DNA of 64,000 bases from Flavobacterium psychrophilum (GTDB taxonomy: Bacteria; Bacteroidota; Bacteroidia; Flavobacteriales; Flavobacteriaceae). Under the pieces are notes generated by a model. That model was not told the DNA's origin. It was given only the letters and a program-made list of their open reading frames with translations, and searched no databases. Positions 26,310-35,806 of this stretch are shown here, one piece after another. Each line of letters starts with the position of its first letter. Position 1 is the first letter of the stretch. The stretch lies in the NCBI GenBank assembly GCA_945879625.1, contig CAMCVA010000003.1, positions 122,702-186,701 on the forward strand, given 5' to 3'. Made by a program: the position numbers and the translations under genes.

Positions 26310-28241
26310 ATGAACAAATTTGAACAATTAGGTCTGAATGAGTCGCTACTGCTGGCGATCAAAGATCTAGGATTTGAGAATCCGTCAGAAGTGCAAGAAA
26401 AAGCGATTCCAATACTATTGGAAAAAGACACTGATTTAGTTGCTTTAGCACAAACAGGAACAGGGAAAACGGCAGCATTTGGCTTTCCGCTGATTCAAAA
26501 AATTGATGCTGAAAACAGAAGTACGCAAGCCTTAATTTTATCTCCAACCCGTGAATTGTGTTTGCAAATCACCAACGAGATCAAACAATACTCCAAATAC
26601 GTAAACGGATTGCACACGGTGGCAATCTATGGCGGGGCCAGTATTACCGATCAAGCGCGTGACATTAAACGCGGTGCACAAATCATTGTAGCTACTCCTG
26701 GTAGAATGCAAGACATGATCAATCGAGGATTGGTCAACATTAAAAACATCAATTACTGTATTTTGGACGAGGCCGATGAAATGCTAAACATGGGCTTCTA
26801 CGAAGACATCGTTTCTATTTTATCAGATACCCCAGACGACAAAAGCACTTGGTTATTTTCGGCAACCATGCCGGCTGAAGTAGCGCGTATTGCGAAGAAA
26901 TTCATGCATGAGCCCGCTGAAGTTACTGTAGGTACCAAAAACTCAGGATCGGCAACCGTATCACACGAATTTTACTGTGTAAATGCCCGTGATCGTTACG
27001 AAGCGTTAAAACGCCTGGCCGATGCCAATCCCGATATTTTCTCGGTGGTATTTTGCCGCACCAAACGTGACACCCAAGCGGTGGCAGAAAAATTGATTGA
27101 AGATGGATACAGCGCTGCAGCTTTGCACGGCGATTTATCTCAAGCGCAACGCGATGGTGTAATGAAGTCGTTTCGTGGACGCCAAATTCAAATGTTGGTT
27201 GCCACTGATGTAGCTGCCCGTGGAATTGACGTAGAAAACATCACACACGTAGTAAATTACCAATTGCCCGACGAAATTGAAACCTACACCCACCGTTCAG
27301 GTCGAACTGGACGTGCAGGTAAATTAGGGACATCTATCGTAATCATCACGAAAAGTGAATTACGTAAAATTTCGTCTATTGAGCGCATCATCAAACAAAA
27401 ATTTGAAGAAAAAACAATCCCAAGTGGAATTGAAATCTGCGAAATTCAGTTGTTGCATTTGGCCAATAAAATCAAAGACACCGAAGTCGATCACGAAATT
27501 GACAACTACTTGCCTGCCATCAACGACGTGTTGGACGGATTGAGCAAAGAAGAGTTAATCAAGAAAATGGTGTCGGTAGAGTTTAACCGATTTATCGCCT
27601 ACTACAAAAAGAAACGCGATTTATCAGGCGAGAAAGGCGATCGTCCAGAACGAGGATCCGAGCCAAGAGAAATTCGCGCAGGAGATCCGGTGCGTTATTT
27701 TGTAAACATTGGTTCACGCGATGATTTTGATTGGATGCAATTGAAAGATTTCTTGAAAGAAACCTTAGACTTGGGTCGTGATGACGTATTTAAAGTAGAC
27801 GTAAAAGAAGGGTTCTCTTTCTTTAATACAGATGGCGAACACACCGATAAAGTAATGAGCATTTTGAATGGCTTTAGCTTAAACGGACGTCGCATCAACG
27901 TAGAAATATCCAAAAACGAAGGCGGCGGCGGAAGCAGTAGCGGACGAAGAGACCACAACGGAAGAAGTTCTGGTGGTGGATTTGGCGGCGGCAGAAGCGG
28001 CGGCGGTGGTGGATTTGGACGTGAACGCAGCAGTGCGCCTCGTGCTGGCGGCAGCGGTTTTGGACCAAAAAAAGAAAGTGGATTTGGTGGACGCAGCGAA
28101 AGCCGTAGCAGCGGATTCGGATCAGATCGTCCTGCACGACGTTCGGATGCTCCCAAGCCAGAAGGATTCAGCTCTAGAGCTCCTAGACGATCGGAATCTT
28201 TTGGCGATAGCCCTCGTCCGAAACGCCCTAGAAAAGACTAA
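26310..28241 (+). CDS. deaD: DEAD-box ATP-dependent RNA helicase (DeaD/CsdA type) with RGG tail
   Basis: 643 residues. A Q motif (4-29) is followed by AQTGTGKT (47-54), PTRELCLQ, ATPGRMQDM, DEAD (near 153), SAT (FSATMPAEV), a second RecA domain with HRSGRTGRAG, then a DbpA-like RNA-binding domain (about 455-540) with VGEGFSFF-type strands. The last 100 residues are Gly/Arg/Ser-rich RGG low complexity. It probably unwinds rRNA or mRNA structure, as cold-shock DEAD-box proteins do. The acidic/basic disordered tail may promote RNA binding or condensation. Long antisense frames inside this tail are composition artefacts. Confidence 0.95.
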   Translation: MNKFEQLGLNESLLLAIKDLGFENPSEVQEKAIPILLEKDTDLVALAQTGTGKTAAFGFPLIQKIDAENRSTQALILSPTRELCLQITNEIKQYSKYVNGLHTVAIYGGASITDQARDIKRGAQIIVATPGRMQDMINRGLVNIKNINYCILDEADEMLNMGFYEDIVSILSDTPDDKSTWLFSATMPAEVARIAKKFMHEPAEVTVGTKNSGSATVSHEFYCVNARDRYEALKRLADANPDIFSVVFCRTKRDTQAVAEKLIEDGYSAAALHGDLSQAQRDGVMKSFRGRQIQMLVATDVAARGIDVENITHVVNYQLPDEIETYTHRSGRTGRAGKLGTSIVIITKSELRKISSIERIIKQKFEEKTIPSGIEICEIQLLHLANKIKDTEVDHEIDNYLPAINDVLDGLSKEELIKKMVSVEFNRFIAYYKKKRDLSGEKGDRPERGSEPREIRAGDPVRYFVNIGSRDDFDWMQLKDFLKETLDLGRDDVFKVDVKEGFSFFNTDGEHTDKVMSILNGFSLNGRRINVEISKNEGGGGSSSGRRDHNGRSSGGGFGGGRSGGGGGFGRERSSAPRAGGSGFGPKKESGFGGRSESRSSGFGSDRPARRSDAPKPEGFSSRAPRRSESFGDSPRPKRPRKD

Positions 28242-28332
28242 CTTTGGTTTGTTAATTTTCTACTAATTATAGCTTAGGCTACCCAATATCTTAGTTCGTT
28301 TTAGTACTTTTAGGCCTTCTAAAAAACAAAAC

Positions 28333-29100
28333 ATGCGGTATTGGGTAGTCTTTTTTTTTATGTGTTTTTCAGCCGCTCTAACAGCGCAAGAAATTGACAC
28401 TCCCAAAAAAGTTTCGGGGATTATCCTCAACGATAACAGCAAAACACCCATTGAGAATGTCAATGTGATCAACCTCAATAAAGTGTTAGGTACCGTAACC
28501 AATGCCAAAGGCTATTTTGAATTGGACGTTTCTGCCAATGACACCTTACACATTTCCTATATTGGGTTTCAGTCGCTCAAAATTCGAGTCACCAACGACT
28601 GGATCAAAAGCGGTAAAACCAATATTCAACTCACGGAAAAAGCGATTGCGCTTGAAGAAGTAAACATCATGCCCTATTACCTGACGGGCTATTTGGAGGT
28701 AGACACCAAACTCATTCCTACAGCCGAAAATTACCGCTACAGCATTTCGGGTTTGCAACAAGGCTACGAAGCCGGCGAAAGCTCTCCCAATGCCCTTGGA
28801 CGCGTGCTCGGTTCCATTTTTAATCCGGCTGATATGCTCTACAATTTCTTCGGAAAAAAATCGGTAGAATTGAAGCGATTAAAAAAGATGAAAAAAGACG
28901 ACACCGTGCGCAACCTCTTGGAATCCAAATTTGATCGAGAAACTTTAGCCGTTTTATTGGGCGTCGACAAAAAAGAAATTGCCGAAATCATGCAGCGTTG
29001 CAACTATTCGGAAGCGTTTATTAAAACCGCCAATGATTTGCAAATCATGGATGCCATTAGCGAATGCTACGAAGAATACAAGATCCTCAAAAAGAAATAA
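28333..29100 (+). CDS. Exported carboxypeptidase-regulatory-like domain protein
   Basis: 255 residues. Signal peptide 1-18 (FSAALTAQ). A CarboxypepD_reg-like beta-sandwich (about 25-110: VSGIILNDNSKTPIENVNVI... TNAKGYFEL... ISYIGFQ... EEVNIMPY) resembles the N-terminal domain of TonB receptors but has no plug or barrel. The rest (110-255) is helical and basic, ending ECYEEYKILKKK. Common in Flavobacteria; function unknown. It abuts the convergent methyltransferase gene with no spacer. A weak -7-like TACTTTTA lies at 28305-28312. Confidence 0.7.
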   Translation: MRYWVVFFFMCFSAALTAQEIDTPKKVSGIILNDNSKTPIENVNVINLNKVLGTVTNAKGYFELDVSANDTLHISYIGFQSLKIRVTNDWIKSGKTNIQLTEKAIALEEVNIMPYYLTGYLEVDTKLIPTAENYRYSISGLQQGYEAGESSPNALGRVLGSIFNPADMLYNFFGKKSVELKRLKKMKKDDTVRNLLESKFDRETLAVLLGVDKKEIAEIMQRCNYSEAFIKTANDLQIMDAISECYEEYKILKKK

Positions 29101-29763
29101 TTAGCCCTTTCGTTCGGCAAAATACCGCGCCTCAATTCGCTTGATGTCTTTGATGGTATTGCGTGACCAATCGATACGTTTTTGTAAAATCTCTTCTTCC
29201 TTTAGTTGCCAATTTAAATCTGAATGATGCAAACGGCTCATCAAATTTTGAATGATAATCGCCGCCGATACCGAAATATTTAAACTTTCGGTAAAGCCTC
29301 GCATTGGAATTTTTATGAAGCCATCAGCTTGATCTAGTACTTCTTGTGACAAGCCATCGCGCTCGGTTCCAAAAAACAAAGCGGCCGGCTGCGTAATATC
29401 AAAATCATCCAACAAACAATCATTTTCGTGCGGCGTGGTGGCAATAATGCGGTAATTTTTGGCTTTTAAATCCTGAATGCATGCGGCAATAGATTCGAAA
29501 CGATTGACATCGACCCATTTTTGGGCACCCATGGCAATTTCTTTGTCGATGCTTTTGCCAAATTTTTCTTCGACCACATTCAATTGTTGAATCCCAAATA
29601 CCTCACAACTGCGCATGACGGCACTGGTGTTGTGCAACTGAAAAACATCTTCAATCGCCACCGTAAAATGATTGGTACGTTGGGACAACACCTTGAGAAA
29701 CTTCTCTTTTCGGGCATCGGTGAGGAATTCTTCTAAATAGGCCAAGTAGTCGAGATCAGGCAT
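29101..29763 (-). CDS. trmH: SpoU/TrmH family RNA 2'-O-methyltransferase, probably tRNA Gm18
   Basis: 220 residues. SPOUT motif 1 HNTSAVMRSCEVFGI (Asn and Arg), motif 2 AALFFGTERDGLSQEVLDQAD, and motif 3 IPMRGFTESLNISVSAAI are all present, giving the knotted SAM-binding fold. The extended C-terminal helix and the N-terminal helical segment match TrmH, which methylates G18 in the tRNA D-loop, rather than RlmB. The upstream region is shared with the divergent sirtuin gene; minus-strand TATTTTTA at 29781-29788 may be its -7 element. Confidence 0.85.
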   Translation of the reverse strand: MPDLDYLAYLEEFLTDARKEKFLKVLSQRTNHFTVAIEDVFQLHNTSAVMRSCEVFGIQQLNVVEEKFGKSIDKEIAMGAQKWVDVNRFESIAACIQDLKAKNYRIIATTPHENDCLLDDFDITQPAALFFGTERDGLSQEVLDQADGFIKIPMRGFTESLNISVSAAIIIQNLMSRLHHSDLNWQLKEEEILQKRIDWSRNTIKDIKRIEARYFAERKG

Positions 29764-29771
29764 AGATTGTT

Positions 29772-29779
29772 TAATTTTG
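29772..29779 (+). promoter_or_regulatory. -7 element of the sirtuin promoter
   Basis: TAATTTTG matches TAnnTTTG, 29 bases upstream of the ATG at 29809. It supports the shorter start, since the longer reading frame begins upstream of it. Confidence 0.5.
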
Positions 29780-29808
29780 GTAAAAATACAAAAAGCCCCT
29801 CCCGAATT

Positions 29809-30507
29809 ATGAAAAAAAATATCGTGGTATTGAGTGGCGCCGGGATGTCGGCCGAGAGCGGCATCTCGACTTTTCGGGATAAGAATGGGCTATGGGAAAA
29901 CCACGATATTATGGAAGTCGCCTCGCCCGAAGGCTGGCGCAAAAATCCGAAATTAGTTTTGGAATTCTACAACCAACGTCGCCGTCAATTGCAGGTGGTT
30001 TCGCCCAACAAAGGCCATGAACTATTGGCCGAATTGGAAGCCCAATTTCAACTACAAATTATTACCCAGAATGTAGACAATTTGCACGAACGAGCCGGCA
30101 GTACTCGCGTGTTGCATTTGCATGGCGAATTGACCAAAGTACGATCGATTACCGATGAATATACCCTTTACGAACACCAGGGTGATTTGCATTTGGGCGA
30201 TACCGATGTCCATGGAAATCAGCTGCGCCCGCACATTGTTTGGTTTGGCGAAGATGTTCCCGCCCTCGAAGAAGCCATCGTGTTCACCCAACAAGCCGAT
30301 TTATTGTTGGTAATTGGCACTTCGCTGCAAGTCTATCCGGCAGCTAGTTTGCTGCATTATGCCCCAGTAACCGCTCCATTGATTTATATCGATTTGAATC
30401 CGGCAAGTTTGGCGGGCATTCCCAATCCCACCACCGTGATTGCCAAAACAGCTAGCGAAGGACTCAACGATTTTCTCGAATTAGTATACCAGCTTGTGGG
30501 AAAGTAA
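29809..30507 (+). CDS. cobB: NAD-dependent protein deacylase (sirtuin, CobB-like) without zinc cysteines
   Basis: 232 residues from the ATG at 29809. NAD-binding SGAGMSAESGIS (9-20), TFR, TQNVDNLHERAG and catalytic His in LHLHGEL (H105) are present. Y54 and R57 (YNQRR) form the Y-x-x-R pocket that in class III sirtuins favours succinyl/malonyl-lysine. Odd: the segment between HGEL and LRPHIVWFGE, which holds the four zinc cysteines in most sirtuins, contains none, and the whole protein has no cysteine. The active-site residues are intact, so it is probably an active deacylase with a zinc-free small domain. Confidence 0.9.
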   Translation: MKKNIVVLSGAGMSAESGISTFRDKNGLWENHDIMEVASPEGWRKNPKLVLEFYNQRRRQLQVVSPNKGHELLAELEAQFQLQIITQNVDNLHERAGSTRVLHLHGELTKVRSITDEYTLYEHQGDLHLGDTDVHGNQLRPHIVWFGEDVPALEEAIVFTQQADLLLVIGTSLQVYPAASLLHYAPVTAPLIYIDLNPASLAGIPNPTTVIAKTASEGLNDFLELVYQLVGK

Positions 30508-30554
30508 GGGCTATTTTTTAGTTGGTTTGCCTTTTATAAACCTCAGCAATGTCT

Positions 30555-30562
30555 TATATTTG
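30555..30562 (+). promoter_or_regulatory. -7 element of the purB promoter
   Basis: TATATTTG, exact match, 25 bases before the purB ATG at 30588. It overlaps the upstream in-frame ATG at 30549, ruling that start out. Confidence 0.75.
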
Positions 30563-30587
30563 CGGCTTATTTTCAACACACTACACT

Positions 30588-31934
30588 ATGGCTACACTAC
30601 ACGAATTGAATGCCGTTTCACCGATTGACGGAAGATACAGAAGCAAAACCGAATCGCTTTCGGCCTATTTTTCAGAAGAAGCCTTAATTCGCTACCGCGT
30701 GTTGGTAGAAATTGAATATTTCATTGCTTTGTGCGAATTGCCCTTGCCGCAATTAGCCGGTGTAAATCCAATTATATTTACCGATTTGCGTCGCTTATAT
30801 GAAAACTTCAGCACCGCCGATGCACAAGTCATCAAAGACATTGAGCAAACCACCAACCACGATGTAAAAGCTGTGGAATACTTCATCAAACAAGCCTTTG
30901 ACCGATTGGACTTGGCTCCCTATAAAGAATTCATCCACTTCGGATTGACTTCGCAAGACATCAACAATACCGCAATTCCGTTATCAACCAAAGAAGCGTT
31001 TCACAACGTCTATTTGAAATCTTTGATTGCAGTGGTCGCCAAACTCAAAGAAATGAGCGTGGCTTGGGCCGAGATTCCGATGTTGGCACGCACCCACGGA
31101 CAACCCGCCTCACCTACGCGATTGGGCAAAGAAATTGGTGTGTTTGTAGAGCGATTGGAAGAGCAACTGCGCTTGTTGTTTTCGATCCCGTTTGCCGCAA
31201 AATTTGGGGGAGCCACCGGAAATTATAACGCCCATCATGTGGCCTACCCACAGATCGATTGGCGCAAATTTGGAACCGACTTCGTGAGTGATACGTTGGG
31301 CTTGCACCACTCGTTTCCCACCACACAAATAGAACATTACGATCATTTTGCCGCCTTTTTTGATGCCCTAAAACGCATCAATACCATCTTGATTGATTTG
31401 GATCGCGACATCTGGACCTATGTTTCGATGGATTACTTTAAGCAAAAAATAAAAGCGGGCGAAATTGGCTCCTCGGCTATGCCACACAAAGTAAACCCGA
31501 TTGATTTTGAAAATTCGGAAGGAAATTTAGGCATGGCAAATGCCTTATTTGAGCATTTATCAGCCAAATTACCCATCTCCCGTTTGCAACGCGATTTGAC
31601 CGACAGCACGGTGTTGCGCAACATTGGTGTGCCGTTTGGCCATACCCTTATTGCACTCGAAGCTACTTTAAAAGGCTTGAATAAATTGGTGTTAAACGAA
31701 GAAAAATTAGCCAGCGAATTGGAAAACAATTGGGCCGTAGTCGCCGAAGCCATCCAAACGATTTTGCGCCGCGAAGGCTACCCAAATCCGTATGAAGCCT
31801 TGAAAGATCTAACGCGTACGCATGGGGTGATTAACCAAGCGGCCATTCAGGAATTCATCCAAACCTTAGCTGTTTCTACCGAAATTAAAGAAGAATTACT
31901 GGCGATTAGCCCGAGTAATTATGTTGGTATTTAG
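30588..31934 (+). CDS. purB: Adenylosuccinate lyase (PurB)
   Basis: 448 residues from MATLHELNAV. It catalyses two fumarate-releasing steps of purine synthesis: SAICAR to AICAR, and adenylosuccinate to AMP. It matches the E. coli-type enzyme: AVSPIDGRY at the N-terminus, TNHDVKAVEYF, TSQDINN, RTHGQPASPT with the catalytic His, and the fumarase/lyase signature GEIGSSAMPHKVNPIDFEN with the catalytic Ser loop. Convergent with guaB, another purine gene, across a repeat element. Confidence 0.97.
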   Translation: MATLHELNAVSPIDGRYRSKTESLSAYFSEEALIRYRVLVEIEYFIALCELPLPQLAGVNPIIFTDLRRLYENFSTADAQVIKDIEQTTNHDVKAVEYFIKQAFDRLDLAPYKEFIHFGLTSQDINNTAIPLSTKEAFHNVYLKSLIAVVAKLKEMSVAWAEIPMLARTHGQPASPTRLGKEIGVFVERLEEQLRLLFSIPFAAKFGGATGNYNAHHVAYPQIDWRKFGTDFVSDTLGLHHSFPTTQIEHYDHFAAFFDALKRINTILIDLDRDIWTYVSMDYFKQKIKAGEIGSSAMPHKVNPIDFENSEGNLGMANALFEHLSAKLPISRLQRDLTDSTVLRNIGVPFGHTLIALEATLKGLNKLVLNEEKLASELENNWAVVAEAIQTILRREGYPNPYEALKDLTRTHGVINQAAIQEFIQTLAVSTEIKEELLAISPSNYVGI

Positions 31935-31937
31935 AAA

Positions 31938-32104
31938 GTTGTCGGTTTAGATAATTGAAAGATTGAAAAATTTAAAGATTTCGTCTAGAAGTCATAGTTT
32001 TTTCCTGAAGATTAGGAATTTCTTATCGACTGTTCTCAGTATATTCGGAAAACTTCCCACTTCCATCTTCCAACTCCCAACTTCCAACTCCCCACTTCCA
32101 ACTT
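31938..32104 (-). repeat. Dispersed repeat element, copy 1 (reverse orientation)
   Basis: Read on the minus strand it has the same order as copies 2 and 3: G-rich GGAAGTTGGGAGTTGG tandem words, GGAAGTTTT, TATACTGAGAACA, ATAAGAAATTCC, a variable middle, then AATCTTTAAAT/TTCAATC words and a CCGACAAC end. It fills the whole gap between purB and guaB stops. No reading frame is visible. Confidence 0.8.
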
Positions 32105-33575
32105 ACCTCGAATAATTCGGTGCTTCCTTCGTAATCGTCACATTGTGCGGATGACTTTCGGTTATTCCACTGGCGGTGATGCGCACAAAACGACCGGTTT
32201 CTTGAAGTGTCGGAATATCTTTGGCACCGCAATAGCCCATTCCGGCACGAAGGCCGCCAATGAATTGTTGCATGCTTTCGTTTAATTCGCCTTTATACGG
32301 CACTCGGCCTACAATTCCTTCTGGAACTAATTTTTTCACATCGTCTTCCACATCTTGGAAATAGCGGTCTTTTGATCCTTCTTGCATGGCTTCAACCGAA
32401 CCCATTCCGCGGTAGGATTTAAATTTACGTCCTTCAAATATGATGGTTTCACCAGGAGATTCTTTGGTTCCGGCTAATAAGGAGCCCAACATCACACAAT
32501 CAGCACCGGCTGCAATGGCTTTGGGAATATCTCCTGTATAGCGAATTCCACCATCGGCAATTACCGGAACGCCACTGCCTTTCAAGGCGGCAGCTACTTC
32601 TAATACGGCTGAAAATTGAGGAAATCCTACACCGGCTACAATGCGCGTGGTGCAAATAGAACCGGGACCAATGCCCACTTTTACGCCATCGGCACCGTGC
32701 TCGGCCAAATACAAAGCGGCTTCGGGTGTGGCAATATTTCCGACAATTACATCGATACTCGGGAATTGTGCTTTAACTAATTTTAAAACGTTCACTACGC
32801 CTTCGGTATGTCCGTGGGCTGTATCGATAATTACGGCATCCACGCCAGCTTGCACTAAAGCGGCAGCACGATCTAAGGCATCAGCCGTTACGCCAATGGC
32901 AGCAGCCACACGCAATCGACCAAACGTATCTTTGTTGGCGATGGGTTTTTGGGTCAATTTGGTGATATCTCGAAATGTAATCAAGCCAACTAGTTTATAG
33001 TTTTGGTCGACTACGGGTAATTTTTCGATTTTATTTTCTTGCAAAATTCCTTCAGCCTCTTGCAAGGTAGTGCCCACGGCTGCAGTCACTAAATTTTTGG
33101 ATGTCATGACCTCTGTAATCGAACGACTATTTATTTTTTCGAAACGCAAATCGCGGTTGGTGGTGATTCCTTTTAAAATACCGTGGTCGTCCACAACAGG
33201 AATTCCACCTATGCCGTGCTCTTTCATGAGTAATTTGGCATCACCTACGGTAGCCGTGAGCGGCATAGTAACCGGATCGATAATCATGCCACTTTCGGCG
33301 CGCTTCACTTTGCGTACTTTGGCAGCTTGTTGCTCGATACTCATGTTTTTGTGCAACACGCCTATTCCGCCTTCTTGTGCCATAGCAATAGCCATCGCGC
33401 TTTCGGTAACGGTATCCATCGCTGCAGATACAACGGGTACATTGAGTGTAATATTTTTAGAAAATCGAGATTGGATGCGCACTTCGCGGGGAAGTACATT
33501 GGAATAATTGGGAACTAAAAGGACGTCATCGTATGTTAATCCTTCGCCGATAATTTTCGTGTGGTGTGCGTTCAT
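32103..33575 (-). CDS. guaB: Inosine-5'-monophosphate dehydrogenase (GuaB)
   Basis: 490 residues, typical length. It oxidises IMP to XMP with NAD+, the committed step to GMP. Order: TIM-barrel start with [13 protein letters not shown], two CBS domains inserted at about 95-205, then [17 protein letters not shown] with the catalytic Cys near residue 307, [18 protein letters not shown], and the mobile flap with YRGMGS. Its own promoter (-7 at 33606-33613). Convergent with purB. Confidence 0.98.
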   Translation of the reverse strand: MNAHHTKIIGEGLTYDDVLLVPNYSNVLPREVRIQSRFSKNITLNVPVVSAAMDTVTESAMAIAMAQEGGIGVLHKNMSIEQQAAKVRKVKRAESGMIIDPVTMPLTATVGDAKLLMKEHGIGGIPVVDDHGILKGITTNRDLRFEKINSRSITEVMTSKNLVTAAVGTTLQEAEGILQENKIEKLPVVDQNYKLVGLITFRDITKLTQKPIANKDTFGRLRVAAAIGVTADALDRAAALVQAGVDAVIIDTAHGHTEGVVNVLKLVKAQFPSIDVIVGNIATPEAALYLAEHGADGVKVGIGPGSICTTRIVAGVGFPQFSAVLEVAAALKGSGVPVIADGGIRYTGDIPKAIAAGADCVMLGSLLAGTKESPGETIIFEGRKFKSYRGMGSVEAMQEGSKDRYFQDVEDDVKKLVPEGIVGRVPYKGELNESMQQFIGGLRAGMGYCGAKDIPTLQETGRFVRITASGITESHPHNVTITKEAPNYSR

Positions 33576-33605
33576 TGCAATTTGAAGATGTAGTTAAATT
33601 GCGTG

Positions 33606-33613
33606 CAAATATA
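33606..33613 (-). promoter_or_regulatory. -7 element of the guaB promoter
   Basis: Minus-strand TATATTTG, exact TAnnTTTG, 30 bases upstream of the ATG. Confidence 0.75.
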
Positions 33614-33662
33614 GAGGATTTAATTTAGAAAAAACGAGAAATCCCATATAGAAAAATGAATT

Positions 33663-34532
33663 TTAATGGTAGACTTTAAAAATCTTGGTCGCCTCGTTGT
33701 AGGCACTTTCAAAACTCATGGGGCTGGTGCCTGTTGGTTCTTTTTGGGTGGTGAAGTAGGACAATAATTTCTCGGTGGGCATGTTGCCTGTGAGTTCATC
33801 TTTGGCCATGGGGCATCCGCCAAAACCTTGTATGGCGCCATCAAATCTCCTGCATCCGGCAACATAAGCGGCATCTACTTTTTCAAACCACTTGACGGGG
33901 GTGGTATGCAAATGGGCGCCAAACTCAATGTTGGGGTATTGGGGAATTAAATGGGAAAACAAATAGGAAATCACCTCGGGCGTAGAGCTGCCAATGGTAT
34001 CAGATAAGGACAAAATAGTCACGCCCATTTGGGCCAAGCGTTCGGTCCATTCGGCCACGATTTCTACGTTCCAAGGATCGCCATACGGATTGCCAAACCC
34101 CATGGACAAATAGGCCACCACTTCTTTGTTGTGCGCCTGTGCAATGTCAAGGATTTCCTGCAAACTCAGTAAGGACTCGGCAATGGTCTTGTGGGTGTTA
34201 CGCATTTGGAAGTTCTCTGAAATCGAAAAGGGAAAGCCCAAATAGCTAATCTCCGAAAACTGAGCAGCGGCTTGCGCGCCTTGCGTATTGGCAATGATGG
34301 CCAACAATTTACTTTGGGTTTGCGACAAATCTAATTGCGCCAAAACCTGGGCCGTGTCTTGCATTTGCGGAATGGCCTTGGCCGACACAAAGCTCCCAAA
34401 ATCGATGGTATCAAAACCTACCCGCAACAGCGACTGCAGGTAATCAACCTTGCACTGGGTGGGAATAAACTCCTTGATGCCTTGCATGGCGTCGCGGGGA
34501 CATTCAATGATTTTGATGGGATTCACAGACAC
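33663..34532 (-). CDS. Hydroxymethylglutaryl-CoA lyase (leucine catabolism)
   Basis: 289 residues. It cleaves HMG-CoA to acetyl-CoA and acetoacetate, the last step of leucine breakdown. Seen: ECPRDAMQG with the catalytic Arg and metal-binding Asp, FGSFVSAKAIPQM, HLH metal ligands (GAHLHTTP), and the lyase signature around GFGGCPMAKDELTGN with the catalytic Cys and metal-binding Asn. The usual HDT after the second His is replaced by HTT. It starts 10 bp after pyrD and is co-transcribed with it. A leucine dehydrogenase is also in the window (50852), so leucine use is plausible. Confidence 0.93.
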   Translation of the reverse strand: MSVNPIKIIECPRDAMQGIKEFIPTQCKVDYLQSLLRVGFDTIDFGSFVSAKAIPQMQDTAQVLAQLDLSQTQSKLLAIIANTQGAQAAAQFSEISYLGFPFSISENFQMRNTHKTIAESLLSLQEILDIAQAHNKEVVAYLSMGFGNPYGDPWNVEIVAEWTERLAQMGVTILSLSDTIGSSTPEVISYLFSHLIPQYPNIEFGAHLHTTPVKWFEKVDAAYVAGCRRFDGAIQGFGGCPMAKDELTGNMPTEKLLSYFTTQKEPTGTSPMSFESAYNEATKIFKVYH

Positions 34533-34542
34533 GATTTATGGG

Positions 34543-35559
34543 CTAAGATAAGGCGATTTTTTGATTAATGGCTTTCACCAAAGCAGGACCTTCATAGATA
34601 AAACCGGTATACAACTGCACCAAACTAGCTCCGGCTTCGAGCTTTTCTATAGCATCTTCGGCGCTGTGAATACCGCCTACGCCAATGATTGGGAACGCTT
34701 TATTGCTTTTCTCAGCTAGAAACCGAATCACTTCGGTGGATCTTTTGGTTAAAGGCAATCCAGATAAACCGCCCATTTCGACTTTGTTTTCCGACTGCAA
34801 CCCTTCTCTAGAAAGGGTTGTATTGGTGGCAATTACGCCCGCAATTTGGGTAGTATTTACGATGTCAATTATATCAAGTAACTGCTCGTCAGTTAAATCT
34901 GGTGCAATTTTGAGTAAGATGGGCTTGGCCTTTACTTGCGCTAGGTTTTTATTTTGCAAGGTTTGCAGCAACTGCGTGAGCGGTTCTTTGTCTTGTAGCG
35001 CACGTAAATTAGGAGTATTGGGTGAACTCACATTTACTACAAAATAATCGACCACCTCATACAAGGCATCAAAGCAAATTTCATAATCAGCAGTGGCGGT
35101 TTCGTTGGGAGTATCTTTGTTTTTACCGATATTTCCGCCAATTAATACCCCTTTGTTTTGTTGCAAGCGCAACACAGCTGCATCCACTCCCCCATTGTTA
35201 AATCCCATGCGGTTGATGATGGCGCTGTCGGCTTTGAGTCTAAACAAACGTTTTTTAGGATTACCGGCCTGAGGCTTGGGTGTGAGTGTGCCAATCTCGA
35301 TGAAGCCAAACCCAAAATTGGCCAATTCCTGGTACAACTTAGCGTCTTTGTCAAAACCGGCCGCTAAGCCTACCGGATTTTTAAATTTCAATCCAAATAC
35401 TTCACGCTCCAAACGCGGGTCATTGACTGCATACAATTGTTGACACAGCCACCCAAAGCCTGGAATTTTATGAAGAATACGAATACAAGCAAAGGTGAAA
35501 TAATGCACTTGCTCGGGATCAAACCAAAACAAGATGGGGCGAAGAAGGAATTTATACAT
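34543..35559 (-). CDS. pyrD: Dihydroorotate dehydrogenase, quinone-dependent (class 2)
   Basis: 338 residues. It oxidises dihydroorotate to orotate in pyrimidine synthesis, passing electrons to menaquinone at the inner membrane. The N-terminal helical segment [18 protein letters not shown] (membrane/quinone site) marks class 2. FMN barrel motifs: [35 protein letters not shown] with the catalytic Ser, and a C-terminal [19 protein letters not shown]. First gene of a two-gene operon with HMG-CoA lyase. Confidence 0.97.
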   Translation of the reverse strand: MYKFLLRPILFWFDPEQVHYFTFACIRILHKIPGFGWLCQQLYAVNDPRLEREVFGLKFKNPVGLAAGFDKDAKLYQELANFGFGFIEIGTLTPKPQAGNPKKRLFRLKADSAIINRMGFNNGGVDAAVLRLQQNKGVLIGGNIGKNKDTPNETATADYEICFDALYEVVDYFVVNVSSPNTPNLRALQDKEPLTQLLQTLQNKNLAQVKAKPILLKIAPDLTDEQLLDIIDIVNTTQIAGVIATNTTLSREGLQSENKVEMGGLSGLPLTKRSTEVIRFLAEKSNKAFPIIGVGGIHSAEDAIEKLEAGASLVQLYTGFIYEGPALVKAINQKIALS

Positions 35560-35577
35560 GGAGAATTATTTGCTGGA

Positions 35578-35585
35578 CAAAAGTA
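35578..35585 (-). promoter_or_regulatory. -7 element of the pyrD promoter
   Basis: Minus-strand TACTTTTG, exact match, 18 bases upstream of the ATG at 35559. Confidence 0.7.
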
Positions 35586-35627
35586 AAATTTAATTATTAA
35601 TTAATAATGAATAATTGTAGATTAAGA

Positions 35628-35802
35628 GCGGGAAGTGGGAAGTGGGGAGTTGGAAGTTTTCTAAGTATACTAAGAACAAATGATAAGAAATTCCAATATT
35701 GAATCCCGACACTTCGGGACCGAAGCTTCGGGAGCAAACGGTGACTTCAATACGAAATCTTTCAATCTTTAAATTTTTCAATCTTTAAATCTTCTAGACC
35801 TA
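35628..35802 (+). repeat. Dispersed repeat element, copy 2
   Basis: Begins with GGGAAGTGGGAAGTGGGG, then GGAAGTTTT, GTATACTAAGAACA (35665-35678), ATAAGAAATTCCAATATT, two CTTCGGGA-type inverted words (about 35711-35733), GACTTCAATACGAAATCTTT and AATCTTTAAAT repeats, ending TCTAGACC. It lies between pyrD and the 121-residue hypothetical gene and ends just at that gene's stop. Confidence 0.85.
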
Positions 35803-35806
35803 CCAC

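Noticed and set aside
27695..28156. 153-residue minus-strand frame rich in Pro and Leu within the DEAD-box helicase gene
   Set aside because: It mirrors the Gly/Arg low-complexity tail of the helicase; the composition alone keeps the reverse frame open and no start signal fits.
32641..33507. Plus-strand frames of 119 and 145 residues opposite guaB
   Set aside because: They are antisense to a strongly conserved enzyme, lack ribosome-binding and promoter signals, and resemble no known protein.
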